A program made the translations under genes and the position numbers. 64,000 nt of DNA from Onthophagus taurus (taxonomy: Eukaryota > Arthropoda > Insecta > Coleoptera > Scarabaeidae). The notes under the pieces were generated by a model that was not told the origin of the DNA, ran no database searches, and worked only from the letters and a program-made list of their open reading frames with translations. The first letter of the stretch is position 1; every line of letters begins with the position of its first letter. This document shows positions 24,201 to 36,200 of the stretch, one piece after another. The DNA is taken from the NCBI RefSeq assembly GCF_036711975.1, contig NC_091975.1, positions 9,736,501 to 9,800,500 on the forward strand. The letters are read 5' to 3'.

Positions 24201-27200
24201 GTCACATGGAGTGAGATCAGGAGATTTCGGTGGCCAAAAGTGGACTTCATTTCCCCTGCGACCTATCTAGCGTTGAGGAAGGGCTGCATTCAAAAAGCCT
24301 CGTACATGAAGGTGCCAATGGGGCGGAGCTCTGTCCTGTTGGAAAATGAAGTCCTGCGAATCTTCCATAACTTGAGGAAATAGCCATTCTTCCAACATGG
24401 TTGTTCCAATTACAGATCTTTCCGCAAAAAAAATGGTCCATAAACCTTTGCACGAGATACGGCACAGAACACGTTTGTTAAATGTGGATTTTGCAAACCC
24501 CATATGCGAACATTATGTCTTTTCCACTAAGGTGGAAAGTCGCTTCATCACTAAAAATGATACGCTGCAGAAACGCGTCATCCTCCATCATTCCTAGCAC
24601 ATAACTACAAAATTCGAAATGCTTCTCTTTGTCATTATGGTTGAGAGCCTGTACAAGTTGTAATCGGTAAGGCTTGTACAGCAAACGCCGCCTCAGAACT
24701 TTCCAGACCGTGATGACTGGGATATTCCAAGTTCTCTACTACCTCTATTGGTAGACTTTGTTGGACTGCGAACAAAACTTTCTTCAATACGTCTGACATC
24801 ATCCTCTGATACACGTGGTCGACCTGTTATAAACCGACCAATTTATTTTTTAATTAATTTCATTTCATTTTCTATTTTTTACGCTGACAAGCGGTAATAT
24901 GATATCGCCTAGTCGTACGTGATTGTCCGCTTGTTTTCAAATTGTAAAACAGAATGTAAGTTGTTCCCAACGGAAAAACATCAAATAAAAGAAGTTCGTC
25001 AAGGAAGCTTTTGGTTTAACTTGCAACCCCTCTTCTTCTTCCCAGTAAGAACCCTTGGTTCGCAACAGACCTGTGCTTTTCCCTTTACACACACTTCCAG
25101 TTCGTAGAAATTGCGTAAACCAACGCTTAATGCTTTTTCTAATTGGTGGTTCGATACCGAATTTTGTACGAAATGCCCGCTGCACTACAATTTGTGACTC
25201 ACTTCTTGTGAACTCAAGAACGCAGAAAACCTTGTGCTCCACGGTAGCCATCTCACTCACTTTTGACGGAGACGTACATATTTATTGTTATAAGACAAAA
25301 AGATGAATAATAAAATTATGTTTATTTGTCGCTATGGTGCGACATACCGCAATCGCATTCTTTTTTACATAGTGTTTTTACAGAGAGGAAACGCCCATTT
25401 AACATTTATAATGTATTGCAAAAAAACTTTGAAATTTCCTCTTTCCATTGGTATAATAATTGTTCATTTTGGATCTGTACTTTAATAAATATTCATCTTT
25501 AAAAATGGGTCCATCATTTATAATAACCCTGTATATTAATTTTATACACACTCAAATAAATAGAAACCACACAAACAAATCTAGATATTTTTAGCTCCTC
25601 ACATTGTTATATTTTTGTTTAGTTAGAGGTAATATAATACAGTAATTCGCACAATTTGGTAATCACTACATCATAAACCACAACACATGCGCAACTGGTT
25701 CTAAAACACCACACATACTTCTTCAGTTCATTAAAAGTTCCGTTACGAACCTATCGAACTCTAGTAATTTTGAGTTTTTATAAGCTAAAATAACAAAGGG
25801 TTTTTTAACAATGCAAACAAGTAAGTGGCCATTTTTTCTCAACACTTAATAATAATTAATTTATACAGTGCGCGGCAAAATTATGGAACATATTCAATAA
25901 ATTGATAACAAATTTTTTTTTGCAAAAATGCCGAAACGGGTCAATTTTGGTTAATCATAACACACATTATGACACCATATTCACTTCCTGATAATCATTT
26001 TTTTATGAGTTATGACGTCATCGAAATTTTTTTTAAATGGCACCATATGCATTTGTTTACAAAATCTGAAAGTATATATTTCTCTGCGACTAACGATGTA
26101 AATATCGATATGGGTTTTTTATTCTCTATTAAAAAACACTAATAATTTAAGTTTTAATGTGCAAGGTTTTAAGTTTTAATATTTAAAGTTATTTAATGTC
26201 CGTAGAATATGAATTATGTTATAAAAAAGAAATAAATTCTGATTCTAATCATTTAATCAATTGTTCGAAATGCCCTCCACCCACTTCTTGACAATAAGCA
26301 AACCTATTCATACATTCTTTCAAAGTATTATAAATAAATTGCGGACTAATATTACGAATTTCAGCGCTAATACAATTTTTTAATGCGTCTACATTGAGTG
26401 GTTTCTCAGCGTACACTTTTGATTTTAGATAACCCCATAGAAAAAAATCAAGGGGTATAAGATCTGGGGATCTGGGGGGCCATTCTATCGGCCCCCGTCT
26501 GCCAATCCACCGCTCAGGGAAACTATTATTCAGAAATTCACGAACAGGATGTGCAACGTGCGGAAGTGCACCATCCTGCTGAAACCAAATATTGTCGTCC
26601 AGTAAGTTGGGGTTATTATTATTTGGGAATGCTTCTAAAAGGACAGGCATCAGTTCATTCCTCAAAAACTCCAGATATCGTTGACCTGTCAGAATTTGTT
26701 CAAAGAAGAAAGGGCCAATGATTTTATTGTGAATTATGCCTGCCCATACATTCACTTTTTGAGGGTATTGGGTATGTACCTCGCTTATCCAATGAGGATT
26801 TTCGTTACTCCAGTATCTGCAATTTTGTCGCTTTACTGTGCCATTCAGGCAAAATGTAGCTTCATCCGAAAATAAAACGTTGTAAATAAAGAGTGGATTA
26901 CGGTCACATCGATTCTGCATAATTTCACAGAATTCCATGCGGCGATCTGTGTCATCTTCATTGAGTTCTTGCACTAACTGCACTTTGTAGGGATGGTACC
27001 TCTCTGCTCGTAGCACACGTAGTACAGATCGCTGAGAAACTTGATGATCCGCTGCAATTTGTCTCGAATTACTATGGGGATCATCTTCAACAGCTAACAA
27101 AATATTAAGTTTCACATTTTCGTTGATTTTAGGACGTCCAGCATGTGCAATGTGCGTAACATGTCCAGTTTCTCTAAATTTCTTGTCAATTTTGCTAACT

Positions 27201-30200
27201 GTTGATCTACTAATAACTCTGTCAGGGTACTTTGCATTAAACAAATTGTATACCTCTTGTTGTGTTCGGGTTTCATCTCCACATCCAATAAGAATTAAAA
27301 TTTCTATGCGTTGGGTTTCACTTAAATGAGCCATAATTATTTTAAAATAAATACGTAACAACAAATGCTCAAAAATAAAAACAAAACAGTAACAAATATT
27401 GAACAAAACTGGACTAATGAACACAGAACACGGCAAAAAATAACAACAAATAACAATCTCAATCAGAATATAACGCAAAATAACTAATACAAAACTAAAC
27501 AACATAAAACAGAAAAAAAATACAAACAAACAATTACAACACAGAAAACAATGCAAAAATACAAGAATTAATTGCTATAAAAATTGTTTCAATTCAATTA
27601 AACACTCACTAAACTAATTTTGACGTTTTTGAATAGACATTATTAAAACCAAACAAAGCGTTTCCATGGTTACCCATGGGTAATGCTATTTTTACGTTCA
27701 GAAAAAAAATAAAATTTGTACCTTTAAAGCTAATTTTCTCAAAATTTTCCTTATATAACCCATATCGATATTTACATCGTTAGTCGCAGAGAAATATATA
27801 CTTTCAGATTTTGTAAACAAATGCATATGGTGCCATTTAAAAAAAATGTCGATGACGTCATAACTCATAAAAAAATGATTATCAGGAAGTGAATATGGTG
27901 TCATAATGTGTGTTATGATTAACCAAAATTGACCCTTTCGGCATTTTTGCAAAAAAAAATTTGTTATCAATTTATTGAATATGTTCCATAATTTTGCCGC
28001 GCACTGTATAAACAAAAATTAGAAATAACTATCCCTTAAGACTTTTAATTTTACTTGTTTTTTTTAAATCAATTCTTTTACAATTTCTTAAATTTTTATT
28101 TGGCCTTGAAATTCGTAATTAATCTTTATCAAGAAATTGAAATCCGAGCTGTTTCCATGTAATGGTAAATAAACCAAAACATAATATTTGGTTATAATCA
28201 ATTACTCTTTTAGAATACCTTAGGAAGGCAAAAAGTTACATTAAAGGGTACATTAAAAAATAAATAATATAAAAAAGCCCAAGTTTTTTTATTTATTTTT
28301 CGTCTAAAATTAAAAGAACCAAAAATGACTAGCCTTAAGTAAGCTAAATTCACAAAAACGAACCACACCTTTATCTTGGATCATTTATTTTGATGATTTT
28401 ATTGATCAAAATCTAGAAACAACCTTTCTACTTACCAATTGCACTAATTTGTTGATTACTTGGTTTAACTGAAGCAGACATCAATGAATTCGAAGTGGAA
28501 GATATCAAAACTGTCGTGGGATTATTCAATTGTTGATTTTGTCCATAAGGGGTGGTATTTTGCAACCGAAAATTGGTTGCTAAACTTTGATAGAGATCGG
28601 GCGGGGCTTGGGCGGCTTGAGGGGGGTGAGGTTGCGTTTGCAAATAAAGGCTCTGGGCCGAATAGTGACTCGATGCCGCGTTTTGTCCGAGTCCATAAGG
28701 GTATTGGGAGAATTGTGACGTCCGTTGACCGCCCATTTGGTCCATCGGGAACCCGCCGTAAAGGTTAGGTTGAAGTTGTTGGGTGGAATTATATAATACA
28801 TTTGGGGGAGATGGAATTGCGGACATTCCAAATTGGGTACTTCCACCTAAAGAGGCCTATTAAGAAAAATTAAACGATTTTATTTGTATTTAAAATTTAA
28901 AAAAATATTACTAACCTGATAACCAAGATGTTGATTGGTCGTATATTGTTGTGGTGGTTGATTTAACCCAATATTAGGTCCAATAACCGGTTGGATTGGA
29001 GGTGAAGATAAAGGTGGCATCGTAATAATTCCGGAATGCGTTTGATGCCCTCCACCAACGATATTTTGTCCGGTTGTTCCTGGAACCTGCTGCGTGGGTT
29101 TAACCTAAAACATTTCCTTTAAAAACGAACACCACATCACCACGCAACGTTTACCTTGCATACATTTGTCGTGTTATTGGCCGTATTTGGGTTCGGCGAA
29201 GGACTGTAACCTTCGTGCGGATCTTCGACGGCATCTTGGGTTTTGCTGAAAGCGCTTGAAGGATCGAGACTGTTCGGATCAGGACCAAAACTTGTCGAAA
29301 ACGTTTCCTCCTGGCTAACACTACTATGTTCTATCACCGGCGACATCGTATTTATTGTATTATCCCAAACTTTTTTCACCGATGCTATTTTAAAATTTAA
29401 ATCGGCCGTGGAATGGGACATTGTACTATTGCTGCTTGTTATGGTATGCATCGAACGGGGTAAAGAAATATTTTTCGACGCTTTATCGTCGGTTAATTGA
29501 GAAATTTCCGAATCGAAAAAGTCGAGTTTCATATCGGATGTATCCTCTTTATTAAAAAGTTGCATTTGAATATCGGGTTGCTTTTCGGATTTATTTAAAA
29601 GATCCGTTACCGGTTTATTAAACGTTGAGATTACGGGGGGATCCATCGGGGAGGTTTCTTCGATTTTTGTGGTGGCTCGTGATTTCTCATTGTTACGATT
29701 TCGAACACCGGGAGTCGATTTAAAGTTTGTATTTTCGAAGATTATTGTGTTTACTGGGGGTGTACTACCATCTAGCACGGATTTATCTGGTTGAATTTGC
29801 GTTTTACCAATTATCTAAAAACAATTTTTTTTAATTAAATTTTAAAATACATTGTAAAAACCAAGGACAGTAGAATCTATAGTAGAAACCACGAGAGGTG
29901 GCAGTAAATCATCGTTTTCCGCTCTTACAAATGCCATACGTAGTAAATTAAAATTCACAAACCGCTAGAGAGTAATATGTGTTAGAAAGAGATAGCATTA
30001 GTTTAATAGTAAAATAAACTGCCTAAGTCTGACGTCACAGAAAAGGGCGGAGCTTCTTTTAATCGCCATAAAAATGTTATTTAGTTTATTTTATTTTAAG
30101 GGAAGGTTTTCAATGTCGAGTTAAATCTGTTAGGTACACAACTCATGGATAAACTTGCCTAACAGATAACCTCACTGAAGCGTTTATCCAGCAACTTTCT

Positions 30201-33200
30201 ACCCGACAGGCAGCAACCTATAAGATAGAAAATAGATGGTACCCCTGAGTGTTAACATTAAAAACGGAAATGAAACGTGATTGGTCAAATTTGAATAATT
30301 GACTTTAGCTTGTGAAGTTGATATAAACAGCTGATCGTGTTTTGGAGGTTATAATATATTATTTTATAAAAGAAAGACAAAACCACTTTGAGGAGTTGGA
30401 CGACCATGATTTTTTTGTTAAATTTCGGTTAAAAAAGGACAGTTTTGTCAATCTTGTCAATTTTTTTTTAATTATTAGATTATTATTTATTTTCTATAAC
30501 ATTTTTATATTTGTTTGCCAAACCTATCTACTGTACTAAAATTCGATGATCATTTGACTTTCTATTGTTTATCCATCACCACAATTATAAGCTTAATTTA
30601 TTTTTGACGTTATATTTTGATTTTGTTGTCATTTCCTTTCACCAAGCAACCAACTTGCGCGCACATTTTTTTAAATTTCCGACAATATCTAATAGGTAAA
30701 CCCTCAACCAGTACTTCAATCTGGTAGGTATCCAAATGTCATATTTACCTATAAGATAACCCTAAACTACGGGTGGATAAACGATTCATCGACGTTATCT
30801 ATCAGCTACAATTTTAATTGACATAAATCGTCTTAACTAGATATTGATAAACCGGCCCTAAGATTAATTGAAAAATTGCATATGGCAATTTACCATTAGC
30901 AACACAGTTAGCAACGAAATTGTTTGGAGTCGATATAAACTCCGCCCATCTCTGTGACGTCAAGGCTTAGGTTGTAATCCTAACCTCAAATCGAAACGTC
31001 TTGTGAGGGTTGTCGTGAATCTGTTAGTATTTAATTTATGCTGATGTTTATGAACGTTTTAAATTATTATAAATTAATATTAACGCTTTTTCACTGGTTA
31101 ACCTCTCCTATACAGGGTGTATCTGAATGACATGCCCAAACTTCAGGGGGTGATTCTTTAGGCAATTTTAAGGGTACTTTGATATATAAACCATGGGCGA
31201 CTTGGGCTCCCCTAAGGAGCTACACCCCTCCAAAAATGGCGGAAAATTTTGGTTTAATATTTTTTTCTCAAAAACCATAAACGCTAAGACAACGAAATTT
31301 GGGGAATATGTTTAACTGGTAGTAGGGCACGTTTTCACCCTATTTGGATTTTCAACCTATCCTTGTAAACTACTAAACGTAACCACCCCCTTTACATTTT
31401 TGCTAAAATTTTTTTATGCAGAGGGTAAATACATTTAAAAAAAAATTACATAGGTAGATGAAAGTATCCTAAAACTTTTTTGTCTCTCTAAAATTTTTCC
31501 AAAAACGACTAATTTTTGAGAAAAAAAATAATAAAGAAAACACTGTCCGTTCAACAACGGGGTTGTCGATCAAAAGTTGGAATGAATTTTTAATGAAAAA
31601 ATCGTAGTAGGCTTTGCAATCTTTGTCAGAAATATTTTTGACGTTTAAATGTCAGTGGTTTTCTTACTATTATTATTGTTTTTCAAATTAATTTATGAAT
31701 AAAGTTCTACAGCATTTACACTCGTTCACTCGACGTTTCAAAATTTTAAATAAAACAATAATAATAGTAAGAAAACCACTGACATTTAAACGTCAAAAAT
31801 ATTTCTGACAAAGATTGCTAAGCCTGCTAAGATTTTTTCTTTAAAAATTCATTCCAACTTTCGATTAACAACGCTACAGCTTAACAGTTAGTGTTTGCTT
31901 AATTAATTTTTTTCTCAGAAACTATTAACTTTTCGAAGAACATCAGAGAGGCAAAAAAGTTTTAGAATATTTTCGTCTATCTAAATAAAATATTTCCAAT
32001 GTATTTATCATCGTCATAAAAAATATCTAGACAAAAATTGAACGGGGGTGGTTATGTTTAGTAACTTAGAAGGGAAGATTGAAAGTACAAATAGGCTCGA
32101 AACATGCCCTATTAGAAGCTAAACATATTTCTCAAATTTCATTTTCTTGGTGTTAATGGTTTTCGGGAAAAATAAAATAAACCAAAATTTTTCGCCATTT
32201 TTGAAGGGGCGTAGCTCCGCAGGGGAGTCGAAATCGCTGATAGTTTATATGAGAAAGTACCCTTAAAATTGCCTAAAGAATCACCCCCTGAAGTTTGGGC
32301 ACGTCATTCAGATACACCCTGTATATCTTTGACAATGTTTGACATATAACTTAACATAACCTACATTTAAATGTATGTGGTGAAATAATCTATGTCCATT
32401 TCTTGATTCATACCATTTTTAAGCGATGACTTACTGCCAGCTCTCGTGGTTTCTACTACCATAGTAATTTTGTCGCCCACTACGGGTTGGTTGCCTGCAT
32501 TCTACGTCACACTATTTTCCACGCCCTGTTAACTGTCATTATGCGTTTGCTGTATATTTTTAGAGGTTATATGATACAATACGCAAACGCCTAGAGCACA
32601 ACAACAGCTGGGTGTGGTAAATGATGTGACGTAGTTTTGCACATTGTCACAGCAATAGATGTAGCACTTCTGTTAGATTCTACTGTCCTTGGTAAAAACT
32701 TACTTTTTCACTATTAGGACTTGAATTTTGCGCGGGTGAATGAGGTTGATCCATAACTTTGCAATTTTCCAAAACGGGGAGAGCAATTTCCGCCTCAATA
32801 TTACCTCTCAATTGACCTAATGGTTTCTCCCATGCATTACTCATCGTTGCTAAATTCGAGGGGCCATCTTTAATTCCGTACAAATTCATGTTTTGATTTA
32901 CTTTATTTAACTCAATATCGCACATCCCTTGCTGCATCTTTTGTAATCGACTATTTTCCCTTTGCTTAGCAAAACGGGGCGGGAGTTTTTGTCGATTACG
33001 ATCATACTGGGCTTTATTCGATTGGGGAATAACCGACGGGGGATTAATCGGTGTATCCATCAAAGATGGAATATTCGCGATGTGTTGTTGAGAAATCGGA
33101 TGTTGATTTGCGTTATAAGGTTTTGGTTTTCTATCGATTGGTTTCATTTCCGGTTTAGAAGTACACGAAATTGGCTTGGTGAACGGTTTTTCCTCAATTA

Positions 33201-36200
33201 TTTTTGTTGTTTTAACGTTCTTTTTACTTTTAACTTCTTGAAACCCGTCGGAATCGCCTTGATTAATTTTATCTTCCACTTCACCATCGCCAATTTCAAT
33301 AACTTCCTGGGTTTCTTTAATATTAATGTCCGCGATTATCAAGGCGCTATTCGTTTCATTTTTTTCATCCTTCACCTCCGATTTGAACGCTTCCGGTTTG
33401 GTTATTGCTGTTGATCGTAAAGAACCGTTTGAGTTTTGTCTCGGGGGTGGATTTTCGGTTCTAAACGATGCTCTTTTTTCGTTATTTGAGAGTCTTGGGG
33501 GGGCGTTTCTTCGCATTCCTTGGTTTAATCCGCGATTAATTCTAAGTGGGGATTTATTTCTTCTTGATTTATTGACGCTATCGTCTGAATGTTCGGATGT
33601 ATCTCCCCCATTTTCGGTTCGTTTTCCTTTTTTGTTATTATCTCGATCTCTTCTTGATCTATCTCTGTTATCTCGACCCCTATCGTATTTATCTTCGTGT
33701 TTTTTCTCGGATCGCATTAAAGAGGGATCTTTTCGAGAACTTCCAATAACCCCGGGCGTTTTATTTTCGGCGTCAAATATCGTTTCTTGAGACTCTTCCG
33801 TTGATTTTTTATCTTTATCTTCGAAATGACCGAAGGGACTTTTTGGGGGTGGTCCGTAAGTGTCGAATCTTTTACTAACACACGCTCCACCACGTCCGCG
33901 GATGTTAGAAGAACCACCTCTTCCGTGACGTGAAGGTTCCCCACGCGGTTCATAACTTTCTTTTTTGTTATCAATTTTTCTTTCAGGGATAATTTTTTCT
34001 TTATTTTTTTCGTCCTTTTCTATTTTTCGAATTGGTTTGGGACTTTTTTGGGTGTTATCTTCGATGGATTCTTCGGAATCAGTGGCGTGGAAATCCCCCA
34101 TTTTCGAAGAAACGCGTCCAGATCTCGATCCTCTCCCTGATTTTTTATTATTATACGATTGAGAGTCCCAATTTCCTCTTCCAGAACGGTTTCTATTTAA
34201 AAACGGCCGCATTGGGCGTTGTTTATCATCTTTTTCTTTATCATCTTTTCGCATTTCCAGTTTAACCTCTTCTTTATTAGCTTCTAATTTCTCGCTTTTA
34301 TCTTGAAGCGGTTTTAAATCGGGTAAAGTTGCGACGTCATCAGCCCAAGAACATTTATTTTCTTCAATTGGAATCTCAATTTTTTTCTCTGGAATACTTC
34401 CTTTTTTTAATTGAGTTAAATTCCTTTTTTCGCTTATTTTTTCGTCGGCTTCGATTTTTTCTTTAGTTATTGGACCCGGAACCGTTCTCCGATCCTCCTT
34501 TTCTTTTCGTTTTTCATCGTAATTAATATTTTCGGCCCAAGAACCCAAATGTTCTCTTGATTCCGAATCGCGGGAGTGTTTGGAATCGCGTGAGGTTCTC
34601 GAGTCTCGGCTATCAGGTCTTTGAGGTCTGTCAAAACGCTCGGGAGCTTTCTCAAATTGCGGAACTCTTTCGTTACTGTGCCACTCCTCGCTATTTTGAC
34701 GACTAATACTGCTACTATCGAATTTAATCTCATCTTTATTATCTTTTTTCTCGCCCCATTTATCTTCCTTTTCTTTTTTGTAATCGTACTCGTCAAAACG
34801 ACTTTCGGATTGTCGCCTGTTTGACTCTGAATATGGCGGTCTACGACGCATTTCTTTATCGTCTTTATCGATTTCTTCCCATTTTGGTTTTATGTTTTGA
34901 TTCGAATGACTCGACCAATGAGTTGATGATCGATTATCGTAAGGAGTATATGAAGATATTTGCATTGGTGGTTGTGGACTTGGATTGTTCCTCTTTTGAT
35001 GTATCTTTTGTAATCTCGGAGGTAAATTGGGTTGGCGGGAATTCCTATTAAATTCCGATTCCTTAAAATTCGAATTAGATCCGTTTCTCGCTTCCGGTCC
35101 CCCTCTTTGTTGATCTCGCCGAATAAAAGCGCGACCTTCTATTGAAGTTAATTGGCGAAAATCGTTATCGTGCGCTTGTTTAGTTTTTTCTTCATCGGAA
35201 TTAGTTTGAGGGTTAGATAAAACTTCTTCCTGTTCTTTTTCTCTTTTCAATTTCAATTTCACTTCTTCCTCTTTACGCTGTTTGGCTCTTTCCGACACAT
35301 TTACAATCACTTGTTGTTGTTGTCGACGTTTTTGCGCCAAAAGCTCGTCTTCATCGGGAGCTCGACGATTAATCGAAGGTCGATTCCACACTTTTTGCGA
35401 ATCCAAATCCGGTTGTTTCTCGTCTTTATCCAATTTCATTTTATTTCGAATATTTTTCTCCGAAGATTCTTCATCGCTAAAGGCCAATTTTTGATTATAA
35501 TCGATCTCATCTTGTGCGGCCCAACCCATGTCTTTCGTCATATCATCCATTCGATTCAAATCTTCTTCTTTTATAATCGGTCGTCTCGCGGCAACATCAT
35601 CCGACTCGACTGACGATCGTTGCCCAGATTGTTGTTGTTGCTGCTGTTGAGGACGACCATCTCGAATTCTCGATACATTCAACATTGGGGTGGGTAAATT
35701 TGTTATGTTTGTTCCGTGTCCGTTTGGCGGTTGATTACCTCTCAACATCTAAACAATAGAGGTAAGTTTAAGTATTATTGTTTTTAACGTGAGGGTGCAC
35801 GAGAAAACCAACTTAGTTAATTATTTTACTTTTAATAAAAACAGAATAATAATAAGCCACGAAGTTTATTGTAATCGAATTTCTATGTAAATTTGAAATT
35901 TCTTTCAACTCAACCTAACTTTTAGTCATTGAGAGCTAAGAATTCAGATTAAGAAGGCTTTAATCAATCTATGAGAGTCTGTAAGAAACAGGGAGATAAG
36001 GTAAGTCATTACAGAACCATCAGCCTCATGAATAACATGTTAAACGATGTGAAGAAAGAATATCAGGCACGCTGTTTGGGTTTATGAAAGGAGTTCTGCC
36101 TACAAGTATTATTCTAGCACTGCAATGAAGTTTTCTCGCTTGCTTTGTTCGCTACAAGGTGTTCAATTCAACAAGGTACGACACAAAAAGATGATGGAGG

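Larger units (their letters stand above)
29861..32692. mobile_element. Nested transposon complex filling nocte intron 4
   Basis: Outer element with terminal inverted repeats CCAAGGACAGTAGAATCTA, flanked by TAAAAA at 29855-29860 and 32693-32698. Sub-terminal arms also pair: GTAGAAACCACGAGAGG near 29880 and its complement near 32440. A second pair holds TGACGTCA and GGGCGGAG at 30030-30050 and GACGTCA with CTCCGCCC near 30940-30962. Three further elements sit inside: 30100-30858, 31113-32321 and about 32460-32665. No complete transposase is present, so the outer element is non-autonomous. Confidence 0.75.

Noticed and set aside
24397-25306. Plus-strand frames in the mariner region
   Set aside because: Antisense to degenerate transposase sequence and the solo LTR.
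32962-35613. Plus-strand frames up to 154 codons opposite the large nocte exon
   Set aside because: Antisense shadows of the 1015-codon PRRC2 exon, whose frame is conserved in phase with both neighbours.
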